Under the pieces are notes generated by a model. The model ran no database searches. It was not told where the DNA came from and was given only the letters and a program-made list of their open reading frames with translations. A program made the position numbers and the translations under genes. A stretch of 64,000 nucleotides of DNA from Amborella trichopoda (lineage: Eukaryota; Streptophyta; Magnoliopsida; Amborellales; Amborellaceae), in the NCBI RefSeq assembly GCF_000471905.2, contig NW_006495273.1:6924211-6988210 (forward strand), given 5' to 3'. Below are positions 34,901 to 46,218 of this stretch, in pieces; position 1 is the first letter of the stretch, and every line of letters begins with the position of its first letter.

Positions 34901-36000
34901 CCCCAAATGTTGTGGACTTGGGCAAGACTAGGACAGTCAGATTTTGATTTCTAAAACTGGCAGAAGGTCAGGAGTGAAAGATGAAGAAAGTGAAGCACAG
35001 CTGATCTTTTATGTGGGTTGCGAGACCCCTAATACTCCATATGGAAATCTTCATTTGGTGGGAGGTTGCGGAAGCAGATATGTTGCATGGAACGACTTTT
35101 GGGCAGCTCTTCCTAGGAGCAAGAACTCGGGTGTTGCATCATCCTGGTGGAGCTCCTAGCCTTCTCATAAGAAATGCTGCTTCATAAGCTTATGAACTCA
35201 TGGGATCCCTTACCTTTCCTCATAGCATTTTTCTTAAACTCCTCAATTAATTCTCCCATAGGTCCTTCGAGTTCGAACCCTATAGCTATCAGGAGGTTGG
35301 CGATGTTTCCTTTGGCGTGGGCACGATCGATTGTCACGATTTCCTCTGGGTCGGTGGAGCAAAAGGACTTTGCCTCAAAGTCTGAGGATTTGGTTGTCTG
35401 CTGTGTTGTCTCTTGGTCAGGGCCCTTCTAAGATGTGCAAAGGGGGCGTGGCTCCGAAATCTATGCAATGCATGTGAAGGGGGAGAGGGGATTCAGGGGG
35501 CAGGGGACTAGAGATAGGGGAGAAAAGAAAATTAGAACTTGCAAGGGGGAGGGAGGGGAGAAGGGCTGAGAGGGGGGGCTGGGAGAGGAGGGGAAAGAGA
35601 GACATGAAGACCAAAGGGGTTGGATGTGGACTGAGAGAGGCAGAAGGAAACTCACAGGGGAAAAGAAAGTTGTGAGAAAAGTGGGGGAGAGGGACTGGCA
35701 GCAGGATAGGGAGAGAGGAAGAGGCAGAAAATGGGGTAAAGAGAAGAAGAGGTGGGAGATATATGCCGAGATGGTCTCTGTTATAGTGTGTGAGTCATGT
35801 GATTTTCCAAGATCGCAGCCGTTCCTGAGGCAACCTGTACAGCTGGGATCAATGCTTATGGGGACCTTCTGTTTGGGCATAAATGGCATCACCCCATCTG
35901 CTTCTTCTTGAGGGAGGGGGAGGTGACTGGGCTCATGATGCAGTCAACTTAGTGCCGTTTGATCCATGTGCTTGGTCCATAGGGGAAGTGCGATGGGAGT
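31905..36000 (-). pseudogene. L1-type LINE, nearly full length, decayed
   Basis: Read from 36.0 kb downward. ORF1 remnant: CTGCLRNGCDL zinc-knuckle-like (about 35,830), a pyrimidine-rich linker, and GPMGELIEEFKKNAMRKGKG (about 35,250). ORF2 starts MKISIWSIRGL (about 35,055). Endonuclease: IYGPNCPNLKQDF and VGYDFNATRW (about 34,700). Reverse transcriptase: MGFSQKWGSWI, then FSNATLQQVDNL and ELAKRMGC-V-TLPSKYLGL (33,580-33,120). After it: GTRPLKDMNTALMEKWWWRF (about 32,800), zf-RVT-like MEWKPAKSGQFSVASFYDQL (about 32,370), and the RNase H start WIPTESDVIKLNFDG-SLGNP (about 32,060). Frameshifts and stops interrupt it throughout. It is antisense to the RBM18-like gene and probably lies in its first intron. 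The 3' end past RNase H is lost. Confidence 0.8.
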
Positions 36001-36973
36001 ACTGTATGCCTTTATCTTGGACGGTTGATTGGGATGACGAGGACCTTGATATAGCATCTCCTTTGTTCGATATGATTAGTCAGGGAGGAGAGGAAATGTT
36101 AGAGAGAGAGGATTGACTTGCAACATCTCATATGGAGCTAATGCATCTCTTTTCGTTTTCATTCTCAAACTCATTATTAGGGCACCATTTTCAATAACAG
36201 AACAAATTATTCAATGTCTGTGACCACTGCCCAGAGCCAGAGCATTTCATTGTATCCTACTTCCAAGTTGTGTTTGGGCCACTGATGGTGTACTTGTATC
36301 AGGTTTCTGGTCTTTCGGAGATATTCTCATTTATGAGTTTTTATTATTAAATTCGGTGGTATCTTTTATATGAGAGGAAAATTGTGTTTCAAGGATATGG
36401 TTGCTTGATTAGAATAAGAGCATTCAATTTTGCAGATCCATAAGTTGTTTTGATTTCTTGAACATGCTTAACACTAGTGCCTTTATTCATTTCTGTTGTA
36501 CTTCCTGTCAATTAGTCTTCAGGAAGCACTTTGTGTTTTTACAACACAGAGGGGCATCTGGTTTCTTATGGGTGTATAGTGTAAAAAACCAGAAATGCTT
36601 AATGCCCGCATGTAGCGTCTTTAATGTTGACACATGGATAGAAGATGCTAGAACGTATTGATGCTTTCAAATATCACATGTGCGTTTATGTGATTGGTAT
36701 CACTGTAAATGATGCATTTAATGTTCACAATTGGATTGGGCAAGTAAAAAAGACAGAAAAGAAGAAAAAAAAAGTATCTTGTGACTAGAAATTGGACTCT
36801 AGGAAAATATAAAGAGGAAATTGTTATTACTGGTTAACTCTACTGCATTTGATTCGTATAATATGTTGTGTTCATGGCTAAATGGTGTTGTTACTTGTAA
36901 AAAGGCCAAAGATTTGAATTGGTTATTCACAGGTTTTGTTGTCTATATCTCGGAACTTTTGCAATATCTGCAG

Positions 36974-38006
36974 GAAACAAATGGTGTGAGTGATGAGAAC
37001 TGCGAGAGCAGGCTATACATTGGTAACCTCGACCAAAGAGTAACAGAGTGAGTGCCATTTTGATCTATTTTTTCCACAATCAGTTTTTCAATCTGAAGTA
37101 AACTGTTGAATAAAAGGATTTTTTCTGTGGATGACATTGTGCACCTGGTGTTTGTTGCTTTGGTCAGGTGTCAGTTGATAAAGATGTTCTCTCCTTTTGG
37201 AAACATTGTCTCGGAAGACTTCTTGTGGCACACTCGTGGCCCCCGGCGTGGAGAGCCACGTGGCTATGCCTTCATCCAGTACAGTTGTAAAGAGGTGAGC
37301 CCTTTTCTTACTTCATTTGAATCCTTGTTCATGTGCTACTTATGGTACAAAGTCTCTTTTTTCTGGGTATGTTTGTGGTAATGGTTTTCAAAGGATTGGA
37401 TATTCTTGAGAATTTCTTTGGAAAGTAGGGATTTGAGAGACCCAAGTATTCCTACCTTTGCTTTGACTCAAGACTTTTTATAAGCTTATTTGTAGTTTTT
37501 TTTTCCAACTTAACCTTTGCATTCAATTTCAAATTTTATTTCTCTAAAAAAATTGTTGTAAAAAGTCAAAAATACAAGGGACAAAAAACATAATGTAACT
37601 AAAATTCCCGAAAAAAGTCTTACATGCCACTAAAATATGATGTTTTTTTATTGCTTTATTGGTGCTTTCAAATAAATGGCGCAATTTAGGACCATGATGC
37701 TCACTCAGGCTCGCTGATTCTTGTATTGGAAAAGTGAGGGTGCAGGATGCTGTGAAGGCCAAGGAGACTATGAACGGGAGACCTGCTTTTGGGCGCCCAT
37801 TGGTGGTTCGGTTGGCCAGTGAAAAGCTTGTACTGTTTGATTCCACAAAGGCTGTGTCGGGGGTACCCGGAGACTCGAAGCACCCAACTTCCAGTAGCTC
37901 TTCTGGCAAAGAGGTTAGCCGGAGCTCTGTAATTATGGCAATAAAGAACAAGCTTCGGTCTTTAGAGGATGAGAAGAAAAATAAAAAGCCGAGACAGACT
38001 TTATGA
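36974..38006 (+). CDS. RBM18: RRM protein, RBM18-like (three 3' coding exons)
   Basis: Exons 36,974-37,047, 37,168-37,294 and 37,746-38,006 join in frame with GT/AG borders and encode 153 residues after an N-terminus supplied upstream. A single RRM starts with RNP2 RLYIGNLD and has RNP1 RGYAFIQY, a DFLWHTRGPRRGEPRG loop and GRPLVVRLASEK at the end of the fold. The lysine-rich tail has SRSSVIMAIKNKLRSLEDE. This order and the loop are characteristic of probable RNA-binding protein 18, a small nuclear RRM protein of poorly known role conserved in plants and animals. Introns 2 and 3 are short (120 and 451 bp); the preceding intron seems very long. No stop or frameshift is seen, so the gene is probably functional. 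The start exon is uncertain (24,484 or 29,572). Confidence 0.82.
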
Positions 38007-39110
38007 CACAATCCCTGGGAAAAGGTGACCAAAATGAAGCCAAGGGATTATGTTGAATGTATGATATGTAGCCATTGTGCAAACACACACACACACTCTC
38101 TCTCTCATGATTTTTAGAAAGTTCCAGAAAATTTTAGTTTCTTTTTAGCTCAAAGAACACTGATTATCTCTTGCTGAACTGCAAAATCCTCTCTAATTTG
38201 GTAGAGTAATTCAATTACAGAATTTCCCTATCTAGTTGGAACTCAGAGTATTGCTAATTTTTTGTTCCATTTTTTTTAGTTATATTTATTGAAAAGAAAC
38301 AATAGAGGCAGTAATGGAAGGGTAATTAGACAATTGTTTTTTAAGATGAATGTCCATGTAAATAATTTGAGGCTACTTTTGTATATGCCTTAATTTTGAT
38401 TTAAATTTTTATTTCCACTTGTATAAATTTGTGTGGTTTCGGTGGGACCATATATGGCATGTTTCTTCTTCCAGAAAAGGGTTTGGTCCTCTCACATGGG
38501 CAAATCATTTATTTTCTACCCAAAGGCAAAAAAACCTATTTGGGGTGGGGGGATTAACTTGACTCCAAAAAGTCATCTTTATTCTTGGACTAATATTGAT
38601 TGTGATTTGTTTGTAGCAAAAATAATAGTCTTATATTGTAAAACCTGAAAACAATAACATCTCGTCGACCACATGATTTTAAATCTAATAGTCAATGATT
38701 GTAAGTATTAAAAGTAAATGATCTCGTTGAATACATTTCCTACAAATAAAGTACGTGAACAATGATATTTTGTTAACCCTTGGGTTTCCAAAGTTTGGCT
38801 AGCATCTCTCCAACTGTTTCTTTCTTTTGACCTATAGAGTGCCTTGTGACACGCAAATCCAAGTACCTCTATTGATAAGGTGGTATTCCGTAAGCCACAG
38901 GCGTGGCTTCTTGATTAATGTTCCAGCTTTTTGTGTTGGAGCACAAATCTGTGTTCTTGATGCTGGATACATTTTTGACCCATGTGATTATATGTACCAG
39001 ATATTGATAGTGAATCTTTTAATTATGTGACCCAATTGGCATTACCATAACTCTTTGATGCATCGGGACAACCATCATAGTATATCATAATTAGCAGTTC
39101 ACTTTAAATA
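38007..39110. other. 3' flank of the RBM18-like gene, no further gene seen
   Basis: Contains a CA then CT microsatellite (38,083-38,106) and T-rich sequence consistent with a 3' UTR and spacer. No recognisable coding region. Confidence 0.5.
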
Positions 39111-39117
39111 CCTTAGA

Positions 39118-40085
39118 ACCAAGGTTTAAAAAAGCGGATTGGTGACCCAATTCATCCTCACCCGTACTCGTGTCGGATATGTGGGTCGGATAAGAGAATC
39201 AGCTAAATCGATAATATGCTTCAAAAGTTTTTCAAAAAATCACTATAAATCTCTAAAAACAATGTTCTTATAGTTTTTAAAAAAAATTAGGAGTAGTGTA
39301 TTAGGTATTTTCATTATTTTGTAAAAATAGATGAATACTGTGATGTTGGGTTCCTGGTTGGATTTCGGTATAATTATTAATTATAATACAGTATTATAAT
39401 ATTGTATAAAAATAATTTAAAAATATTAGAAAACACTTATATATTATAAGATTAAATATAATATTTTCCATATAAAGTAAATTAGTATCACATCGGTTGG
39501 ATAGATGATTTCGGCCTAAAATAATTTTAAAAAAATTGCCAATTTCTTAAAGATCTAGTTTCTTAATTTTTTTAAAAAATATCGGTAATTTACATTATGG
39601 TTTTTCATTATTGAACGAATATAATTATATAAAAATATGAAAATATTAACAACTTTATATAATTTAAAATTGCATTTAATTTTTATTGTTGTAGAAAATA
39701 AGTTATTATGCTAATAAAAAATTTAAAATAAGTTAATTTTTAATATTTGTAAAATTATAAATATATTAATTTGAAATTACAATCTATATTGAATATGAAA
39801 ATAACATATACAACTTATTAAATAACATAGCAATTTAATACATCAATAAATAATGAGATGTTTTAATGTATTTATTACAATAAAAATATCAATATAGAAA
39901 TAAAAGTTTGAATGTATCATAGTAAATAATTTAACAATATTTATATAATTATATTCGTTCAATATAATTTTAATGTGATCATATTCATAGTAGAAAGCCA
40001 AACTACATGACATTCGAAATAATTTAGATTGATTTTAAATTTATAATCATATAATAAATAATATTATAAATATTTATAATTATAC
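39118..40085. repeat. Dispersed repeat start plus AT-rich inverted repeat
   Basis: 39,118-39,200 shows the same AACCAAGGTTT...CGGAT motif as 62-290. The rest is over 80% A/T by eye. GAACGAATATAATTATATAA at about 39,614 is inverted at about 39,943-39,962, ~300 bp apart, so the interval could fold. No coding capacity. Confidence 0.45.
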
Positions 40086-40299
40086 AACTATAATTATGGG
40101 TGCATGTTATTTTGAAAACGCTTGGAGAACTAAAGGATGGAGCAAGTCCCACATCGGGGAAGTTAGGAAGATCAAAGGCTTTATTGGGCTTACATATTGC
40201 TTAACAATTGCTACGTGTGCGCTGAGGAAAACTGTTGCAAAAGCATTATTCGGTAGTGGGGTTAGTTTACCAACCAACACTAACGCATAATATTTTCTA

Positions 40300-40985
40300 A
40301 CTATCATGATATCGAGCATCACATTACTCTCACCTAAATTCATCATATTAGATGAGAGTTTTTTTAGTTCCTCTATAATTTCCAGGTCAAGACAAATCCA
40401 CAAATCCAAGCATATCATCAATGTAGATCCATATAATGACAAATAATCAATGTAGATCCATATAATGACAAATAAGTGATTTATAACTTCATCATATGCT
40501 CATTTACCTCATTGCTACTTAAGTCACTTAATAATACTTTGTCAAATATCTCATTCACTTACTTGAATATATATTTTATGCATAAAGAGATTTAACTAAC
40601 TTAGTAATTTTATTTTCTTTCATGGCCTGACATTTAGGTTGTTCTGTATAAATTTCTTCATCTAACTCATCATTGAATAATGCACATTTAATATCTATTT
40701 GGTAAGCAATTAGATGTTTAAACTGCGGTAATTACAGGTAGTAGTTACCTAGTAGATATCCTCACAACATGAGCCTTTGCCTACCTTTTGTCTAAATCCT
40801 TTTTCCATCAACCTAAACTTAGTAATGGACCATTTGCTTTTAATTTTCTTCTAAATATCAATTTATGTCCAATTGATTTAGAACATGAGAACAAATCAAC
40901 CATTTTCAAAGGTTTATTAACAAGAATTATTCAATTTCATTATTTATTATGACTTCTCTCCAAAACATAACATCATGAAGCTAAA
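40300..40985 (-). pseudogene. Ty1/copia reverse transcriptase remnant
   Basis: Across frames on the - strand: VDLFSCSKSIGHKLIFRRKL (about 40,900; WKWVFK-like block of RVT_2), YQIDIKCALFNDELDEEIYT (about 40,690; canonical QMDVKTAFLNG-L-EEIYM), KITKLVKSLC, then DLEIIEELKKLSSNMMNLGE and SNVMLDIMIVRK (about 40,350; MKDLGE-ILGI block). The catalytic DD-containing part is degraded. It could belong with the primer site at 44,822 (same strand), separated by later insertions. Dead. Confidence 0.7.
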
Positions 40986-41066
40986 TATTTATTTAATGTA
41001 GTGGAATCATCCTCCATAATAAACACTATTGGGATATTTTATAGTACCGTATTTTGGTTATTTTTA

Positions 41067-41720
41067 GGGGAAATTGCAAAAAACCTTCCAAAATAGACTT
41101 TATAAGCAATTTACCCACCACCTAACTTTTCCTAGTAACTTTCCCTCGAAAACCATGTTTCATAATAAATATCCCCTAATACAAAAAGTTCATTTTTTTT
41201 ACTAAAATACTGTTACATAACAAATCATTTTCGCTGGAAAGGGCAGTCCGGCGTTTGGAAGAGGCGGTCTGGTGATTATTTTCATGGAATGGGCGATCCG
41301 ATGTTTGATTGTGGCGGTTCGAGGATTATGTTACCGGAGTAATGAGCAGTCTCACGTTTTGAAGTGATGGTCTGGCATTTTGAACGGGCAGTCCGGCATT
41401 TTGAAATGGCGGTCCGGCATTTTAAAGGGGCAGTCAGGTGTTTTGAAGTGGCGGTCCAGCATTTTGAAGGGGCAGTCTGGCATTTTGAAGTGGCAGTCCG
41501 GCGTTTTGAAGTGGGTAGTCTGGTGTTGTACAAGTGAGGTCTAACATTTCCTTTTCCTTTTATTAGGATCCGAAAATGATTTGTTACGTACAAGAAAGGT
41601 ATTTTCATTAAAAAACATGAACTTTTTATATTGGGTGGTATTTGCTAGGAAATATGGTTTTTGGGGGAGGTTGCTAGAAAAAGTTACGCTGGGGGTAAAT
41701 TGCTTAGAAATCTTTGCCAA
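41067..41720. mobile_element. Foldback element with GC-rich 22-bp minisatellite
   Basis: Arms of ~165 bp: left 41,067-41,235 starts GGGGAAATTGCAAAAAACC. The right arm, 41,560-41,720, shares inverted AAGCAATTTACCC, AAAAAGTTCAT and AACAAATCATTTTCG blocks. The outermost ~30 bp of the right arm are lost, so no TSD can be read. The centre (41,240-41,540) is ~13 tandem units of GGCAGTCCGGCATTTTGAAG with variants. It is strikingly GC-rich against its surroundings. The - strand frame of 108 codons (K-C-T-A repeats) is an artefact of the array. Confidence 0.72.
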
Positions 41721-42167
41721 AAGTATATAATGGATTATTTTTTGCTCTCTTATTTATTGTTGGTTCTACAACCACATCATTTTCATTTACACGCTCATCA
41801 TAAGTATCATGTTCACTATTTGTTCATAATTTACTTAAATTTTATAGTTTGTTTTCACTAATTGAAATGGAATTTTTATAAAAACACAACATCTAGATTT
41901 TCAACAATGGTATTATAACTTGGTTCTAAAAATCCATATGTTTTACTGTTTTGTGCAATAATCCTATAAATGTACATCTACATGTATAGTGTTCTATTTT
42001 ATTTTTGATTTTCTATCCAGAATTTTTACGTACGCTAAGAATCCCTTTAACGATGTTTTTTTTATTAAACCAAAGTTTATATGGAGTATTTGCTACCTTC
42101 TTACAAGGCCTCCTCTTAAAGACAGACAAACCATACCTAATAATAATTGTGTTGCTAAATTATTTTA

Positions 42168-42916
42168 GAAAAAATTACAAAAAAACCCCAAGATTACACT
42201 ATTTATGCAACTTACCCCCAACCTAACCTTCTCTCTCAATTTTTTCCCTACAACAAACTTTCTATGCACATAACCCCCCCAACCCAAAAAAATAAAAAAA
42301 GACTAAATTACTCTTAAAACTATTGCACACATCTCTCTCTCTCCCGCAATAGAACCTGTGAGACACATCGCTCCAGCAGTAGGCAGTAGTGCTCCGGTAG
42401 TTGAAAAGGGCGCTCCGGTAGTAATAAAGCGGGATCCGGCAGTAACAAAGGGCTCTCCGGCAGTAGCGCTCCGACAGGTGCAAAGGGTGCTCCAGCAGTA
42501 AAACTTGTGAGACACTATGCTCCGACAGTAGCGCTCCGGCAGTTGCAAAGGGTGCTCTAGCAGTTGCAAAGGGTGCTCTGGCAATAGAACTTGTGAGACA
42601 CAGCGCTCTGGTAGTAACAAAGGGTACTCCGGTAGTAGCGTTTCGGCAGTTGCAACGGGCGCTATGGTAGTTGCAACAGGCGCTCCGACAGTAGCGCTCC
42701 AGCAGTAACGCTCCGGCAGTAGAACTTGTGAGACGTCAAATCTTGCCAAATTGATTTTTTTGTACAAGAAGGGCATTTCCGTCCAAAAAAAGAACCTTTT
42801 TACGTGGGGGTTATTTGCATAGAAAGCTTATTGTGGGGGAAAAAGTGAGAGAAAAGGTTTGGATGGGGGTAAGTTACATAAATAGCGTATTTTGGGGGGT
42901 TTTTTGTAATTTTTTT
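42168..42916. mobile_element. Second foldback element with GC-rich minisatellite, 9-bp TSD
   Basis: Arms of ~170 bp start GAAAAAATTACAAAAAAACC and, inverted, AAAAAAATTACAAAAAACCC. They share CTATTTATG-AACTTACCCCC, ACCTTCTCTCTCA and CTTTCTATGCA-ATAACCCC. ATTATTTTA flanks both sides (42,159-42,167 and 42,917-42,925), although the site is low complexity. The centre (42,352-42,735) is an array of CGCTCCGGCAGT units with GTTGCAAAGGGTGCTC and GAACTTGTGAGACA spacers. The plan and arm words match the neighbour at 41,067, so both belong to one superfamily. The 157-codon - strand frame is an artefact. Confidence 0.75.
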
Positions 42917-43254
42917 ATTATTTTATTGAGAAGTATTTTTTAGGGTTTTTTGTAATTTTTTTATTATTTTATTGAGAGGTATAAGGAGTAGTTATTTGGT
43001 GAACTGTACCATTTTTTTCACAAAACTAGAAAACTCACTAGATATTTATTCTCCACTAACTTCTTAAAATTTTTAATTTTTCTATCAAGTTGATGATCAA
43101 TTTGTTTTAAACTTTTCAAAATTTGAAATTCATTATCCACTCACTTCTTAAAATTTTAATTTTTCTATCAAGTTGATTATCAACTTGTTTTAAACCATTC
43201 AAAAGCTTCATTGTTATACCTTAACAAATATACATTGTATAGTGAGATAGCTCA

Positions 43255-43498
43255 TCAAGGGAAGTTATGAAATATTAGTTGCCGCCTCTTGTTCAATCTG
43301 GGTTGAAGTTATAAATTTGTGCCAAGGAATGGTTATATCTTTTCATCATGTTTACAGAGAAGCCATGATTTAGCGGATGGGATGGCCAAGCTTGGAATTT
43401 CTTTGGATTCTATTATTGTTTCCAATTATCTAATTGTTGTGTGAATCATATGTATTTCTTTGATTGATAAAATTTCATTAATATTGTCAAAAAAAAAT
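43255..43498 (+). pseudogene. L1-type LINE 3' end (RNase H tail, polyA)
   Basis: HHVYREA followed, after a one-base shift and stop, by LADGMAKLGISLDSIIVSN matches the end of the RNase H domain of plant L1s. A 3' UTR then ends in an A-run at 43,488-43,496 after GATAAAATTTCATTAATATT. 5'-truncated copy. Confidence 0.65.
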
Positions 43499-43531
43499 TG
43501 TTTACCACCCCTTATAACAATATTATTTAAA

Positions 43532-43929
43532 GGAAAAAGTTTATATAAAGCTGAGGCTCTAAACAATCAAATTAGAGCGCACCTAAAAAATTTCCCTAGA
43601 AGAGGTTGTTTTGATGCCCAAATTTCCTCAAATTGATCATCTTGACGATGTATGGACATGAGCAAAAAATGGATTTCACGTTTTAGAAAAAATGCGTCTT
43701 GTAACGCATTTTTGGACTGTCAATTTTCAAGATTTTCAAGATTTTCAAGTTTTAATAAATTTCCTCGATTTACGCTATTTTTGAAGCTTTAAATTTTATA
43801 ATTAAAAATGAAAATATATTTTAAGGCTATCATGAATATTTCTAGTATTAAACCACATTTCTCGAAACTATTTAAAGGTGTGTTTTACTTTGATTGTTTA
43901 AAGCCTTGACTCTATACAAACTGCACCCC
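43532..43929. mobile_element. MITE, same family as 16,049-16,399, 8-bp TSD
   Basis: The 398-bp foldback element has ends GTTTATATAAAGCTGAGG and, inverted, GTTTGTATAGAGTCAAGG, followed by CTCTAAACAATCAAATTA-type blocks. The 8-bp duplication TATTTAAA is at 43,524-43,531 and 43,930-43,937. Shares inner blocks TTGATCAT and GGACATGAG with the 16-kb copy. Confidence 0.72.
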
Positions 43930-44821
43930 TATTTAAATCACCAATATCACTATGCACAAATTTAAAATTCAAAATTCCATTTAATAGAGGGGAAAGGCAT
44001 TCTGGTTATTTTGGATTCTAAACATGCTTCATTTCTCTTCTAAATTTTCACCACCTAATCTAATTATAGATTTAACCGAAATGTTATTTAAACGTCTTAA
44101 TTTGGCACATTCACTGACCAAATCAGATTTGTACACGCCATTATAAGAGTATGAGCTATTCAACAACTACCCAGGCAACAACCCCCAACAAAAAAAAGGA
44201 AAAATATAAATAAGAAAAAATTAATTTATCTGAGATGTTAAATTAATGGTTTGTTTAGTAGTTATTTACGAATTGTTCGTGTAGTATAGAATCCTTGGGA
44301 CACGAACGGGTATGGTTAGCACATGACATGGCTTTATGGTACAATAATGCAACATCACAACTCAAAGCCTCACAAAACAATGAAGCGTTGGCGTTAGAAA
44401 TCATTTTAATGGCTTGAAAATCTACTTCCTTCTTTGACTGACAAACTTAAAAGCTCTAATAATCATGTAGATTTGTTGGACCTGTGAACACTTGAAGATA
44501 GATGACAAATAATGTTTGATAATATACACTATTTTTAGGGGTTAAAAAACATCTATTAGTTTTCTCTTTTAGATCCATAATTATCGAAGTTGATATAATC
44601 ACTTTGATGGTTTGCCCATCCTCAATTTTCAAAGAGAATTCAATTGTGGTCTTAAATAACTTTTTCCAATACAACATGGATATCCTTATATATGATTTTT
44701 AAGTTATTTATGAGAAAGTGTATCATCTAATATTAGACTTTTTATGGACCATCAATCTTTATAACCAAAACACTAAGTTTACATAGGCCCATTTTAATTA
44801 TGACACTGTTGATGTAGGGAG

Positions 44822-44850
44822 TGGCTCTGATACCAACTGATGTTGGGAAG
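44822..44850 (-). promoter_or_regulatory. LTR end plus initiator-Met primer-binding site
   Basis: On the - strand CCCAACATCAGT is followed by TGGTATCAGAGCCAC, a perfect retroelement primer site. The LTR of a - strand element therefore ends near 44,841 and lies to the right; its outer boundary is not found. Internal sequence would run left, towards the copia RT remnant at 40.3-41.0 kb. Confidence 0.6.
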
Positions 44851-45329
44851 AAGGGAAAATAAAATAAATAAATTAGAAAACTAAAAGCTGAAAGAAAAAA
44901 AATGAGATATCATTTGAGAAAAGTAAAAGGACTCTAACTATTAATAATTAAAAAAAAAAGAGGTAAAATTCTTGTCAATATTTGTTTAATATATAAAAAT
45001 GAAGAGGAAACCGGTTCTCATTTGTTTTTACTCTACCCACTCAGTTGCTTCGAATATTTAGGAATAAGCTTTTTGCATGGTAGGGGTTGTGATGACCCAA
45101 CAAAAGGTGCCACAAAGACAGTATTACGCAGTTGAACCTGCCTAAGATGGGTAGGACGATTTAGAAGATATTTTTGGACGGCCGTGTTACATGAAATTTG
45201 GAAGAAAAGAAACAACAATACCTTTTAAGGCCTTCTATGGAACAAAGATAAGCTCAAAAGTAAGGTTTTCTATACCCTTTGGAGTTGGTTTTCGGTATCC
45301 AAAGAGAGCCGGGGTATTTCAAAAGTGGA

Positions 45330-45735
45330 TATGATGGTAAATTTGGTAAATCTAGTCAATCAAAGTTTCTTAAGGACTTGACCTAACGGAAGATGGACTC
45401 CTCTTTTACCAAGAAGCTTTAAATTGAATTTGGATGGGAGTTGAATACGGATCTAAGACCTGCGGGAATTGTTTAGCCACAATGCTCAATAAAAATTTTC
45501 TTGAACTTCGTGCATTGTTCTTAGCGTCCAAATTTTTAAATCTAGTAGTTAAAAATGATTGTGATTTTATTATATTAAAAAATGAATTGTATATTATGAG
45601 ACTATTTATCTTTTATACAATGAGGTGGCAATTACTCCTAGCCGTTATATGTCAATTGAATGGTTTGGGATGCATCACGAACTTCAAGACTTTTTTTTGG
45701 ACTAGTTTATTTCATGCTCATAATCATTGGATTTG
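45330..45735 (+). pseudogene. LINE RNase H domain remnant
   Basis: Reads PRSFKLNLDGS, then NTDLRPAGIV (LNLDG-S--NPGPAGIGG block), then ELRALFLASKFLNLVVKNDC and DFIILKN, the AELRAL...DS..VI block of RVT_3 RNase H. There are a stop and frame changes between blocks. Dead fragment, probably from an L1. Confidence 0.55.
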
Positions 45736-46218
45736 AAATCTAAAAGATAAAAATGATTGGACATCCTAGTGCTAAAAGTAAATGGTCTCTTCGTATACTA
45801 TTCCGTACCAAAAATAGATAGGTCTCAAAGTCTACATTCCCCGCAAAAGATATATGATCATGTGATAGTTGAATCGATCAACTCTTAAAGATATTTTGAT
45901 AAATTTTCCATTATTAGTAAATGGCATGTCACAAACTAAGCCTTATTGTAGTACTTTCCTCAATTTGAAAAGAAAAACCTTAATGTATTGTATGTAATCC
46001 ACGAGAAAAGATGAACCATTCCTTCATGTATGTATATTCGAATAGAGGAACAATCAAAGCCATTGTTGTCATTCGGAATAGAAGGTAGAGATTACATATA
46101 ACATACAATTAGAGTACTACATGTTATACGGCAGACGATGCATCATTCAAGAAAAAAAAGGAAAAGATTTATATCAGGTTGCAACCCTATTTGTACAAAT
46201 AATATTGTATTAATCTAC

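Noticed and set aside
35461..35892. 143-codon - strand frame as a separate gene
   Set aside because: Its start is the zinc-knuckle-like part of L1 ORF1 and the rest is a pyrimidine-rich linker; it is included in the L1 entry.
35883..36116. + strand frame with acidic DWDDEDLDIASP as an RBM18-like exon
   Set aside because: It overlaps the 5' end of the antisense L1, has no splice donor in phase and matches no part of the RRM protein I recognise.
41282..41608. 108-codon frame with repeated Thr-Ala-Lys-Cys residues
   Set aside because: It is a direct translation of the 22-bp minisatellite, in an element with no other coding signal.
42303..42776. 157-codon frame with repeated LLPE/ATTGAP residues
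   Set aside because: Translation of the CTCCGGCAGT array inside the second foldback element; no start context or homology.
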